DNA from: Jacaranda mimosifolia
Taxonomy: Eukaryota > Streptophyta > Magnoliopsida > Lamiales > Bignoniaceae
DNA: 64,000 nucleotides
Direction of reading: 5' to 3'
Assembly: GCA_018894105.1 (NCBI GenBank)
Contig: CM032121.1
Span: 7,668,507-7,732,506, forward strand
A program made the translations under genes and the position numbers. Positions 47,880-59,605 of the stretch are shown one piece after another. The notes below the pieces were generated by a model, which had not been told where the DNA came from, did no database searches, and saw only the letters and a program-made list of their open reading frames with translations. Positions within the stretch are counted from its first letter, which is position 1. The number at the start of each line of letters is the position of its first letter.

Positions 47880-50800
47880 ATGGCTCTCTACTTATCAAAA
47901 TCTGGAAAATTTTTGCCCCATTTGAAACCAAATATGGGTCTTCTGGGAATGATGAGCCTCAGTTCTTGGAATTCTCGTTCTTCTGAAAGGCAGGCTTCTT
48001 TGTCCAAAAATAGGAGAGCCCCACATACATTTTTGTGCAATAGGCCTACCCTTTTCACCTCTCGCCGTTTTGAGTCTGCTAAGGCTGATCAACAATTGGC
48101 TTCTCTGCATGATGGTGGTGATCCTCAGGTATTCTTGTGTTGTTGTAATGATTTTAGCAATTTGAAGAATGAAAAATACTGATAATCCTGGAATGATTAT
48201 TGTTTTTTGGTTAGCATGCATGTGGAAGAAATTATAACACTTTGTGAATTCAGATGTGACTCTGAAGTTTTTGTTTTAATTTTTCTTTGGAAGTATTATC
48301 GCCAATTTTTTGAACTTTTCTATTTATCCAACTCGATCCTCTCTGGTTTATTCTTGCCATTTTGGCTTGTTCGTTTTACTATGTAGTCTTTGAAGATGAG
48401 GTTCTTATATGTATGTGGGGCTTGTTCTTGTGCACTGCATCTGTTAAATATACATTCTTGAATTAGATCCTATTTTAAGCTCTACAAAGTGGTAAGTTTG
48501 AACTGAGATTTTGTGTATACCTTTGCCATTGTATTCTTAAGATTTTTTTGTAATATTTAGGCAATGCCAAGAAACATTTTAGTGTTTTTGGCGTATAAGT
48601 AAAAGGGTAGTCTGCTGTGTCTTTTTAATTTATTGAGTAGAAACTTAAGTCTCATATAGAAGCTTGAATGGTTTGAAGAAGTTGTAGTTGCTCCTTCATT
48701 TATTAAAAATCTTTTATATGTCTAGCAAATTATGTGAAATTTCAAGTAATGCATATTTATCACCCTTATTTACAGCAGTGCTGTTTCAATTAGTTACAGT
48801 ATTTTTGTTATTTCATTAGGCACTGAATTTCCCTGGGGGAGTAGTTAAATTCACTCCAGAACTGAAATTCCTATCTGACTTTCCAGAGGAAAGGATTCAT
48901 TGCTACCGAGTTCTTGATGACAGTGGGCAGACAGTGAGCAAAAACTTTGTACAGGTCTACTGCCAAAATACTGCATAGTCTGCAGCTTATACTTAACCTT
49001 ATTGCAAATAAATACAGCCATTAAATATTTTTTAGTCATAAATGTAATCAGATAGACAAGAACATTGCCATTAAGATGTACAAAGACATGGTTACTCTTC
49101 AAGTTATGGACACCATCTTCTATGAAGCCCAGAGACAAGGAAGGATATCGTTCTATGTAACAGCAGTTGGAGAAGAAGCTGTAAATATTGCTTCTGCAGC
49201 TGCACTCAGCACGGATGATCTTGTCTTTCCTCAGGTTACAATCATCCCAAATAACATATGCATATGTTAGATAGATAGATAGATTTGTTTAGAAGGAGAT
49301 GTTCAGACTTGATGGGCTATCCAATTCTTGCCTCCCCATGAAATATTCAGTTTTGAGTGTTGTTTCTATTTATGTGTGATGTAAAGATAGTGAAGGACTG
49401 TGCAGTATAGGGAGGCTGGAGTTTTACTTTCGAGGGGATTTACCCTACAAGAATTTGCAAACCAGTGTTTTGGAAACAAAGGTGACAATGGCAAAGGCAG
49501 GCAGATGCCTGCCCATTATGGATCCAACAAGCATAATTATTTCACAGTTGCTTCAACAGTTGCGTAAGACACAATATCTGTTAGTGTTAAGTTTTAGTAC
49601 CAATTATTTCAATTTTAGATCATGGATCATAGTGGTAACTTTCTCTCAGAACTCAAATTCCCCATGCTGTTGGTGCTGCCTATTCTCTAAAGATGGATGG
49701 TAGAGATGCGTGTACAATTACTTATTTTGGAGATGGAGGCACTAGTACGGTAAATATACAGCTCAAATGTGTTGTTTGCATGTCAGGACTGTAAATTCCT
49801 GTCTTTCCTTCCCTTTTTATTTTTGTGTCAATAATATGATAAAGTCACCCCTCTATGGTAATGGATTCGACCAGAGATTAGGGAAAACCAAAGGTTCAGA
49901 AACCAAACAAAAAAAATTGAACTCACTGTGTTCTGTTATTTTACCGACCACACTTCAAATTTTGAAGCGTATCAAGAATTTTATGATTTGTGAGAATTGG
50001 ATGGTAATATTTGCTTGTTTTGTTGATAATCATTAGGGAGATTTTCATGCTGCGATAAATTTTGCTGCTGTTATGGAGGCACCTGTCATACTTTTTTGCC
50101 GAAACAATGGGTGGGCCATCAGCACCCCAGTTGGGGATCAATTTCGAAGTATATTTTCAATAATGTCTATAACATACTTGCCAAATTTTATAATTGTTTT
50201 CCATCTGAATTCTTCAATTCCTGGACAGGTGATGGTATTGTTGTTAGAGGTCAGGCCTACGGAGTTCGTAGTATACGAGTTGATGGCAATGATGCCCTTG
50301 CTGTGTTCAGTGCTGTTCATGTGGCACGCAAAATGGCAATTTGTGAATCTAGACCTGTTCTAATTGAGGTGTCACAAACATATATATATATATATATATA
50401 TATGAAACATCTGACGTATTTTGTACAATTTTATGCGTTTTTCAGAGCTGGCCTTTTGATCTACAGGCTCTCACATACAGAGCAGGCCACCACACAACAT
50501 CTGACGACTCTTCTAGATATCGGCCAATTAAGGAGATAGAATGGTGGAGAGTAGCTCAAGATCCTGTGGCAAGGTTTAGGAAATGGCTTGAAGGACAAGG
50601 TTGGTGGACTACCCAGGCCGAGACAGAAATCCGAGACCATGCTCGTCAGGAGGTAATATTAATCAGAATGACCTCTCTCATTATCAAGCTAAAGATTTCT
50701 TTCATGCTTGGTAGCTTTATGCATTTCCTCTCCCAGTGATTCTATAAGATCACTCACCATATGTCCTCCTTTATACCATACTTCAGATGGAAAAAAAAGC

Positions 50801-51137
50801 AACACTCTTAAACAATACAGACGGCCATTTAAGTGGTGAATAAAATAGGCTGCATCCTGCTGAGAAATTTCTGAAATCTTTCCTCCTCATGGATTCTTGA
50901 TCATTTGTACTGGTTTCATTCTAGTGATCACACAGTTGTTGTAAAATGCAATATTCTTGGATTCTGCAGGTATTACATGCAATTCAGGTTGCAGAGAAGG
51001 TCGAGAAACCAAATTTGAAAGAAATTTTCTCAGATGTATATGATGTTCCACCATCCAACCTCCGAGACCAAGAGAAATCACTCCTGGAGACGGTTGGAAG
51101 GCGTCCACAAGACTATCCTCCTCATTTTTCATTTTAG
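47880..51137 (+). CDS. BCKDHA: Branched-chain 2-oxoacid dehydrogenase E1 alpha subunit (mitochondrial)
   Basis: The model has nine exons: 47880-48128, 48820-48954, 49052-49234, 49406-49563, 49650-49749, 50037-50148, 50229-50368, 50467-50652 and 50970-51137, joining in frame to 476 aa (Arabidopsis homologues about 472). E1 alpha and beta form the thiamine-diphosphate enzyme that decarboxylates the 2-oxo acids from Leu, Ile and Val in mitochondria. The first 80 residues are basic and Ser-rich, a presequence. The core has [14 protein letters not shown], the [10 protein letters not shown] block, and the ThDP motif GDG (269-271) through NN (298-299). The C-terminus VYDVPP...PQDYPPHF is typical of plants. 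Odd points are Thr275 where plant and animal proteins have Glu (S-E-G-D), and [10 protein letters not shown] where the usual sequence is GHHSTSDDSS. All introns are GT-AG and no frame is broken. Confidence 0.95.
50380..50403. repeat. (TA)n microsatellite in BCKDH intron 7
   Basis: A run of about 12 TA units starts 11 bases after the donor of intron 7, in an intron of only 98 bases. Confidence 0.8.
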
Positions 51138-52044
51138 ATGAATAGCTAGTTGTGTTTATATCTGAATTTCAGGTAAATAATCTCTTAATATTTAGTGACC
51201 ATTAGCTGCATTTGTTGGTGAAGTCCTTGAAAACCAATAGATTAACTTTATTGTTTGTCCAGCACTTTCCAGCAAATTGCGAACTGGGTCACCACTGCCC
51301 TGTCTAATTTTTTATTTTCCAACAATTTACCATACATTTAGTCTTGGAGGACTTTTGATAAATTGTCTATGCTATGTTGATGAAAACCATATGGATGTAT
51401 AAGCACATAATCATTGCCTTGAGACCTGTGATTCACCCTGTCCCGTCACCTCAAGGAGAATAATAATATTAACTAATCTAGTAGAGAAAATGATTCTTTT
51501 TTCAGGAGAATATGCAAATTAAATTGTTAACTAAACTTTTTTCCTTATAAATTACCTCTTCAATATTTCAAAGTTAGAAATTCTTGCATAATACTCTATA
51601 GGATATTTTTCAAAATTCATTGTCGGTCGACTTTGCTTGAATTTACTGCGATTATGATTTTAGAACCCAATTTATGCTGATTCGAGTCATTTTGTACTCC
51701 CATTGCCACACCTAAAAGCCTGCCAAACTGGGGAAACAGCCTTATTGCGCTTAACATCATAAAAAAGTCCCTCTCCTCAGCACAAAGACATGTCAAACAT
51801 TGTATGAAAATTATGCATCAATAACATGTCCCCATTTGGACAATACAAATTTAGGGCATATAAAGCATTAAAAAAGGACAAAGAAGCCTGGCTTTATTCA
51901 TTGTCAAAAGACTCCTCTCAAGTCTCAAGCATTGTGCTGTGCTTCTAGATTTTCTTTCTACTGGGAAAGAGCATGAGTCAAATGAAAATCAAACGGAACA
52001 CCAAATCTGCCCTGTTGCTACATATTGAAATGTTTAAGCTTCTG
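51138..52044. other. Convergent 3' region between BCKDH E1-alpha and SAL1 genes
   Basis: The two genes point toward each other. The 907 bases should hold both 3' UTRs. No further gene or repeat was recognised. Confidence 0.6.
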
Positions 52045-55000
52045 TCACAAGGATGAAGCTTTCTCCTTGATGGACTCTTGAACAGCCTTCAACAAAGCAG
52101 GCATCAGTTTCTGATTCGTAACGATTATTCCAGTGTCCAGATCAAGATATCTTCCTTTAGAGAAGTCCAGAGGATTCCCAGCAGCATCTGTTACAACACC
52201 TCCAGCTTCTGCAGAATCATAGGTCAAGACAAAAAGTCATATGAAACATATTGTGTTTCAAATCTATAAGATGTTAACACATATATAATGGTTCTGTGCA
52301 ATCCTCAAAATATTAGTTTAAAGCTCAAATTACCTTAACATGGCCGTTTAAGTTGGAAAATCAGTTGCAGTCAGATATAAACAAAGTGGGAAACTATACA
52401 ACACTACCCCAACAGAATAATGTTTTAAGTGAAGGGAAAGATTTATCAACCTGCAACAACTATGTAACCGGCTGCATGGTCCCATATCTTTTCTCTATAA
52501 CCTTTGTGAGGGAACCGTAGATATATTGCTCCATCTCCTCTAGACAATGCACCATACTTCGCTTGGCTATCTATCCTAACAGGTGGCGCTTTAACACCAA
52601 GTTTCTGTCAAGGAAAACAAAGTTAGGAGTCGTTTTCACATAGTGCATTGACATATACATGTCTGACCAAAAACATAAGAGTAGTACCTTTGCTATCGAG
52701 CTAGATAAGTCGTGCAAAGAATGGGCAGCTTCAAAAGATTCAAAGAATGATGCTTCTTCAGGGTTTTCAATGGCACTAACATGTACCTGAAAGGCCATAG
52801 GGAATTTTAGGTGTCAGAACAAAGTGAGTGAGAGTCAAGGTTAGAGAAATACTGACCATTGTTGGCAGGGAGCCATCTAGACTCTGCATATATGTTCCAG
52901 CACCAACTTGGGTGAAGAAAAGACAACCAACTTTATCTTCAGAAATACTCTGACCACATCTAGCAATAGATGCCAAGGGAAGATTTGGACAGGCCAACAC
53001 TCCCAGCACAACTTGCCCTTCATCCAACAATGCTAATGCAATAGCATATTGATCTCCTCTTAAAAATCTGCATTCCAAGCATGGGCAGTCAATACTGTAG
53101 CTTGTAAGACTTCCAATATACAATGTAATTCAGCTTCTCAAACCCATAGTTCAGGGAGAAGAAAGAGTTCAAATCCTCTCTTGCAACAAATTTTCGCTAC
53201 ACTTTTATCCATATTCTCATAATCCATTTATGGAGAGAATATTCACATTGCACTAGTGTATCTCATTGAGATCAAGTACCGATCATCAGGTCTATATATA
53301 CTTACCCTTTAGTGCCATCAATTGGATCCAAAACCCAATGCTGACCATGAGGACCCCCTTCAGATTTTCCATTGTCAATCGCTATAAGCACATCTTCCTC
53401 AGACAGAGGTGATATATCAGTCATTCTGTCAGCAGCAAGTGTCTCATTCACGAGTTCTGTTATGCGATGCAGTGTTTCTCTGGATTCTACCTTGCGAAGG
53501 TCTCCAGAGTCCTAAAATACTCAAGTATCTTATCACCCACTCAAAGCAAAAGACTAGACCACATAAATAGATTAATAAGTTGACAAATCCTAATTTTTGC
53601 AACCACCACTAGAGACCAACAAGTTCTATGAATACCTCTTCAGCTACTAATGAGAATGGCATTGACGGCAACTCTTTCTCCAATATAAAGCTAACAAGAG
53701 CCTGTGAACCTTCAGAATAAATGCAAGCATAAGTTAAATGCAAATACTGATATATTAACTTCTGCATGACGAGATAAAGCAAAAAGTGTGACTTGCATCT
53801 GCATATGATGAATGATCAAATGGACGAACTAGCAACGCTTCAGCCCCTGATGTTGTTTAGACAGAAGCATCCCACAAACTATGGCAACTGAATTTTCTCA
53901 TAAGATACAGTGCAATAAAAACTTAACTGAGAATTGGCTCTTCAACTATACTTGTAATATGCTGATGTGATAGAGTTGGTCTATCCTTCTCAGAATCTTT
54001 CATGTCTCAAGAGTTTTTCATGTTCGTTTTGTGAACTAGTATTAGCTTTACATATTTCAGAAACAAAAACAGCACATGGTTTCTACATTAATGATGTGAA
54101 ATATCAAGCATAATCAAATTAGATTTTTTTAATGATTGCAAGGAATTCCAAAATTAATTTCTATTCAAATTGACACCCTAACTTTCTCATTTCAACTCCC
54201 ATTCTCATCCATACAGCAAGTAGAGCTAGAGCGAGGGAAAGAGAATCCCACAACAAAATGATTTCATACCTGCCCTTTCTACTCTGTCTTTAGCAGTTTT
54301 TTTCAGAAGCAATTAAACATCAAATCAATAAATATGGAGTTACCTATGGGAGTAGCAATGTGGGGTTAGGATGGAACTTCTACATTCATAGGCCAGACGA
54401 AAATGCAAAAGATAAAAAAAAATGTAGGTTAGCTATCTTAAGTGACAAGATATCACGTTTAGTTCTCACCATAGTTTGATTAAAAATTTCACCTATGTCT
54501 CTGCGATGCATATGTAGCAACACATTGGATGATCTAATCATTCTTTTTTCTTCATAAAGCCACCTAATTCCAATTTACTTTCAAAAGGTCAAAGGATAGG
54601 GTTAAACTTCATTATCACAAAAACTCAATACGTGTTAAAAAAGATTGCAAAAACAATATCCAAAACGAACTCATTTAAAGTGCAACAACATACCATAATC
54701 AGCCACCGTGACAGGACTATTATCTGATTTTGATTGGACATCAGATTGCAACAAAGCCTTTTGCACCTTCTGTTAAGTGAAGCAGAAAAATATATCTGAG
54801 TCACATATCATACTGCAGAAATTAGCAGGTTCATTCAGGTTCAGTTCTGCACTGAATTCCAGCCATAATCTCTGAAGTGAATTGAGGAAAGTGGTACAGA
54901 AAAGATTTTAATCCATTTATATAGCTCTGACTAATTAGTGAAAAAAACAGAAGTGTGGCAAACAAGCACTTTCCTACCGTGACTTTCAATGTCACAACAT

Positions 55001-55851
55001 CAGTGACAATATTACCCTATCTGCTCCTCATATACGCTATGTTCACCATTTTCCTTTGTAGAATTTTATCCATAAATAGTTCTTGGCTGTTTCTAAGGCA
55101 GGGATATTTTCTTTGGAATTAAAAGTTGTCAGAACTTATGCTTCCAGTTTCTAACTCTTCTCTACCCCATCCTCACAACATTTCTGGTCTAAAAGCTCCC
55201 AATCGAACTTCAGAACGTTCACAGAAATCAGCTGACTTTTCCTTGCTGTTCAATACACTTTTTTTAAAGCCCTATAAACCAACGGCGACGTGGAAGTCAA
55301 ATGCTCAAAAAAACGACACATCTTCAGCTAGCCGCACACTTTTCGAAGAAAGACCAAACCTTAATCCCCAATCCACCCAATCTACAATTTCTTTTACACC
55401 TGGGTATTGCTTAAAACTACCAAAGAAGCTATCCATTCATCAGGGCATTGCTTAAATTCACCAAAGAACAGGTTTTTTCCCATCTGATATCCATGATATT
55501 CACCAAGACATCACATAAATAAGAAAAAATTACACAAACAAGGAAACAGCATTGATAACATATAAGTATTAATCCAAAAATACCGTAAATGGGACTGACG
55601 GAGAGAAATTTTATAGAAGCGACCTGACATAGGCGAGCAGCGAGCGATGCAGCTTTCTTGGCAGCGGCTAGTTGTTTGTCGTAAGACATTGAAGCAGTTG
55701 CTCTTCTTCTTACTGCCCGCAGGTGCGCAGTATTGGAAATGGAGAGAGAGCAGAGAAATGGGAATTTTGGTTTGGAATGGTGCGGTGCTGTGGCATTTAT
55801 ATGCAGCAACACTCCTCGCGTCAATAGGGTATGCCCAATTGATGCACTCAT
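52045..55851 (-). CDS. SAL1: 3'(2'),5'-bisphosphate nucleotidase / inositol polyphosphate 1-phosphatase, SAL1/FRY1-like
   Basis: The model has eight exons in transcript order: 55851-55624, 54769-54694, 53709-53636, 53511-53306, 53067-52857, 52786-52688, 52604-52451 and 52208-52045, joining to 403 aa. SAL1 removes the 3' phosphate of PAP in chloroplasts and mitochondria. That protects exoribonucleases and controls drought and high-light retrograde signalling. The metal-binding motifs are intact: EEDSGD (125-130), DPIDGT (188-193) and WDHAAG (339-344). The first 54 residues look like an organellar transit peptide ending ...RRRATAS before MSYDKQ. Translation could start at 55851, the first in-frame ATG (a TGA lies two codons upstream), or at Met55 (55689), giving 349 aa without the peptide. 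Arabidopsis SAL1 shows the same long and short forms. All introns are GT-AG. Confidence 0.95.
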
Positions 55852-55857
55852 CTCTCA

Positions 55858-55888
55858 CTCTCTCTCTCTCTCTCTCTATATATATCTC
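55858..55888 (-). promoter_or_regulatory. TATATATA and GA-repeat core promoter of the SAL1 gene
   Basis: Read on the minus strand, GATATATATAGAG (about 55888-55876) is followed by a (GA)n run and then the long-form ATG at 55851. A TATA box only about 30 bases before that ATG would put transcription start at or next to it, so some transcripts may lack the first ATG. The repeat is visible; the promoter role is inferred. Confidence 0.5.
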
Positions 55889-56866
55889 TTTGGGTCCTTT
55901 CACCTAAGTACTCTTTTTCTTCCCCTAGCTTTTGTTTAGCCCAGGTGTGGGGGCTGATGTTCTTTCAACTCCTTTCAAGGGAAGGGCAAGTTACCAGGTT
56001 AGTTTGCTCGGGAAAGGCGATGGGATCCTTGGAAATTTTGCTATCAAAATTTATGAGTTCACAATTTGTCCATCCATGGCTATTTTGTCTACTTACATAA
56101 ATCTCGAACATATAATGTAAGATTGTATATTTAAATTTATCATATTTTTTAAATTGTATGTGTATAAATTAAAAATAAGTCATAATTAATCCAATGATAT
56201 GACATTATATTTATACATATAAAACTTATAATTTGAACTTTAACAAACCTTTAATGTGTATATGTGTAATTTAAAAAAAAATTAATTAATTGATTTTATA
56301 GGTATAGTACCACATGGATGCCACATGATCACTTATAAAAATGATAGAATATAATATGACTATGACTCAGTTGTTCAATATATATTGTCCATATGTGAAA
56401 TTTTATATCTTCATGAATGAATAGTATTTATTGAACAAGAGGATCATGGTCATAGTCATGTGCCATAGTCATTATATTCTACAGTTTTTAAAAATGACCA
56501 TGTGCCATCTAAGTATGACCATAGTCCGACATGCTACAAAACCAATTGATTGAAAATTTATATATACATATATATGTATTTAGACCATCAATATTCAATA
56601 TATGAAATATCGATGCAAGGAGTCTTTTTATCTTGTTACTCGTCAGGTTGTATACTGAGCAAATGCCACAAGTATTTAACATGAGATGAAACAAACTCAT
56701 ACAAATCAAATGATGGAATTTAAAGAAGAAGAAGAAGAAAAAGGAATCTTGTCTCAGTCTCAAATACAATTCTCAAATGACTTCCTCAGTAATCTGAAGT
56801 AACCGCTCCAAGATGCGCTCTATATTACAGATTTGTGGAACTTAACTTTGTTCAAGCCCTTATCAA
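55889..56866. other. Spacer between SAL1 promoter and the 3' end of the SWC6 gene
   Basis: About 980 bases between two minus-strand genes. A GAA run (56726-56740) and AT-rich DNA are seen; no gene. Near-copies of a TATGAC/GTCATA-rich sequence around 56340-56370 and 56440-56530 run in opposite directions and form an imperfect inverted repeat. Confidence 0.5.
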
Positions 56867-59157
56867 TCAGGCAACAAATTTCAAGCAACGAGTATCACTA
56901 TGGATATTCTGGCATCGAATTGAACAGAACCGCATCCCACACTGCACGCATGAATAGTTAGCAGAAAACCCACAAACAGTGCAGAAATGCCGACGGGCGG
57001 TGGAACTTGGAGGTCCCACAGCTGCTCTCAAGTAGGTGGGAACATGAGGAGGCAATGATTCCAGGTTAGCCTATTTAACAAGAGATAATTAGTCAGATCA
57101 CATGCATTCAGCAACTAATGGAACTAATAGTAATAGCAGCACTTAGAAACAAAAATGTGAGCAATCTCTGGCATCCTTAGTCCTTACATCTTGCAAGAGC
57201 TCAAGAAATGATCTTGGTGCCTTCTTAGCATTTTCAAGTGCTTTAGCTTGACGGGTTTTCCGTTTTGTGCTTTTGGCTTGCTTCTTCTGGTATGCTGCAT
57301 ATCCGAACATACAATACTGTCAATTAATTGGATAAGGTGACGATGCATAGAACAATCCATATGAAGAATACAAAACATCAGCTCACATTATGAACAAACG
57401 AGAAAATTATGAGATGAAACAACTTAAGTAAATAGCAAAGAGAGTTGAGATGGAACTGGAAATGGAAGCCAACTAGTAAATTTACAGTAGTGTTTCTCCA
57501 GAACAATACAACTGAATCCTACTAAACCATGCAGCAAAGATTTTGGGCCGACTCCATCAGGCCAAGTCGAAGCTCTCTTCTTGAAAGGTAGCCAACCAGC
57601 ATTGTAACAAGTGTGATAAAAGGCATGGTAGTTTATAAGCATGCCTTCAAGTTGCTTAAAGCATGCCAAATTGAGCATGAATAGAAAGACCATTAGAAAG
57701 CAGAAAAAATCATCTACCAGAGAAACAATTTGCAAGCAGGAACAATATTCTCAAAATTGTTTCAGGCAAGGAAATCCTAAAAAGTTCCTATTGAGACAGA
57801 AACAAAATGGTGTCCAGGGATTAGGCTAACTCCGCCATCTTTTCTCATGGAAATTTCTGATGTTCATTTAAATGAAATCATTGGAGAACTGGCAAACTTG
57901 TATTACCCTTCTACTATGATAAATATTAAAGAGGAAAACAACCCAGAATCTTATTCCGGGTATACCTGAAAAGATGCTCAAATTCAGATATACACCTGAC
58001 ATCTATGAACATCTGTATCTCTAACTTTCATCATGCATAAATTCTTTTCATCAATAGGACTCGACACTGTATACATTTCTATCTGTCTTTAGACTAAAGA
58101 CACTAGCAACATAACGAGTTGTTTTTAAATTGAAAGTCCTTATCCATGCATGCATAAAACAAGATTTCCCAAGCCAAAGTAGGAATTATTTGACGAAAAC
58201 CAAGATCTAGGCACAAGTTTCTCAAAGATGGCTTGTCATGGGAAGACTCACCTGGAGAGACAGATTCGTGACTGCTTTACAATAGTGCACTTAGACTATT
58301 ACTTTGAGTTAGGCTATGTTTGGTTGTAAATTGGAGATGAGATGCATGTCAAGTTATTCAAAGTCCACATTCCATGCCAGGTAACTTTGTAATGAGAACA
58401 AGGGTTGCAATTAGCAGTTTCAAGCTAACAAAAGAGGGTGTGGGAAGGGCGAATGGAAGCAATGCAAATAAACTGCGTCAAACAGAAAGAAAGACAATAT
58501 TAAGTGCATAGAAAGAAGTTTATTCAGTGGATAACACTACCAAAATGTTATTCCAAACAGCTTTAGTCTCTAGAATGCTGAAACAAAAGATAGTATCTCT
58601 CTCTCTCTCTCTCTCTCTCCACTTGCCAAATTCATTCCTTCCCCCCAAATTTACTTTGGTTGAAGTATGCTTCAATAACCTACCACAGCTAAAGAATGAT
58701 AAATGCCATTTATGTGATAGCACAAAGATTCTTTATTTATATAACTAGACACTGGCTCCCTATTATGTATTTGTCGCGTGAATGTGTACATTTTCATTTA
58801 ATCACGGAAAAAATAACTCAAAAGTGATTGACCTTGATCATCATCGTCAAGAGAGGCTTCATCATCGTCGTCAATTTGTACTGTCTCCAGTCCCGCATTA
58901 TCATTCTCCAAAGCTTCAAGACGAGCCAGAATTGCCTGACAAATAATATTTGGGATTAACTCTGTCCAGATGAGGCCAAGCTCCAAATGGATAAAACCAA
59001 CAGAAAATAAACACTGAACCAGTAACAAGAGGAACGACACAGTGAGACAGACCTGAGTCCGATTATCACTGCTGGCAAGGGCTGCCGCCATTTTGGGAGC
59101 AACCTTACGAGTTCGCGTGGACATGCGCCGCAATGAATTAGACATTTCTTCATCCAT
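56867..59157 (-). CDS. SWC6: SWR1 complex subunit 6 (zinc-finger HIT protein), SEF/SWC6-like
   Basis: The model has four exons in transcript order: 59157-59053, 58935-58833, 57294-57188 and 57070-56867, joining in frame to 172 aa (Arabidopsis SEF/SWC6 has 171). SWC6 is a nuclear subunit of the SWR1 remodeller that deposits histone H2A.Z, for example at FLC. The N-terminus is basic (RTRKVAPKMAAAL). An acidic stretch follows (DDDDEASLDDDD, about 57-68), then a Lys/Arg-rich segment (KSTKRKTRQAK), then a C-terminal HIT zinc finger (residues 135-168: FCTVC, YSCVQC, FCSIRC, H, RC) with all Cys/His positions present. ATG 59157 is chosen because it begins MDEEMSN like the family; an in-frame ATG seven codons upstream is less likely. 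A 5' UTR intron is possible. The gene lies upstream of SAL1 in the same direction. Confidence 0.95.
58597..58620. repeat. (CT)n microsatellite in SWC6 intron 2
   Basis: About 12 CT units within the 1.5-kb second intron. Confidence 0.8.
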
Positions 59158-59520
59158 GGCTGGAGAGCTAAGCACCAAAATTCAATTTCAGTGTATAAAC
59201 CAATAAAAATTTGCAATTTTTGACATGGGTATCAGGAATTCCCCATAATCCATAAACCCATATACAGTTTGACACTCTGAAAGAAGTTACTTTTTCTTAG
59301 GTGCATTTAATCGAACATATGGTGTACAAATCTAAAGATAACAAATTCTTGCAACCAAGGGAAGACAGAACAGAAATTACCTTTTACACTGGTATTGGAT
59401 ATTTGCTCAGATGCTGAAAAGATAGCAATTACCAGGAGTATTTTGTTATCTCTGCTTTGAGCTGATAAATTTCCACGGACGAAGCCCCGAAGAAAGTTGT
59501 AGAAACATTTAGTTCAAGTG

Positions 59521-59605
59521 TAGGCCCAATTCAAGTCAACAGAACCCAAATTTATAATGCTCATTGGGCTTTTAGCGGGCCTAGGTGCATACATTATGGG
59601 CTCAT
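59521..59605 (-). promoter_or_regulatory. GGCCCA/TGGGC motif cluster, probable SWC6 promoter
   Basis: Motifs GGCCCAATT (59523), TTGGGCTTT (59565), GCGGGCC (59575) and TGGGCTC (59598) cluster 370-450 bases before the SWC6 ATG. Site II-like motifs are common in promoters of constitutively expressed plant genes. On the minus strand, CCTG|GTAATT (59434) or AAAAG|GTAATT (59380) could be the donor of a leader intron ending at CCAG just before the ATG. Confidence 0.4.

Noticed and set aside
55126..55455. Plus-strand frame of 109 codons antisense within SAL1 intron 1
   Set aside because: No similarity recognised and fully inside an intron of a well-supported gene; kept out as chance.
55511..55939. 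Several overlapping frames on both strands around the SAL1 first exon
   Set aside because: They read through the GA/CT repeat and TATA region or overlap SAL1 exon 1 in other frames; only the SAL1 frame has conserved protein sequence.
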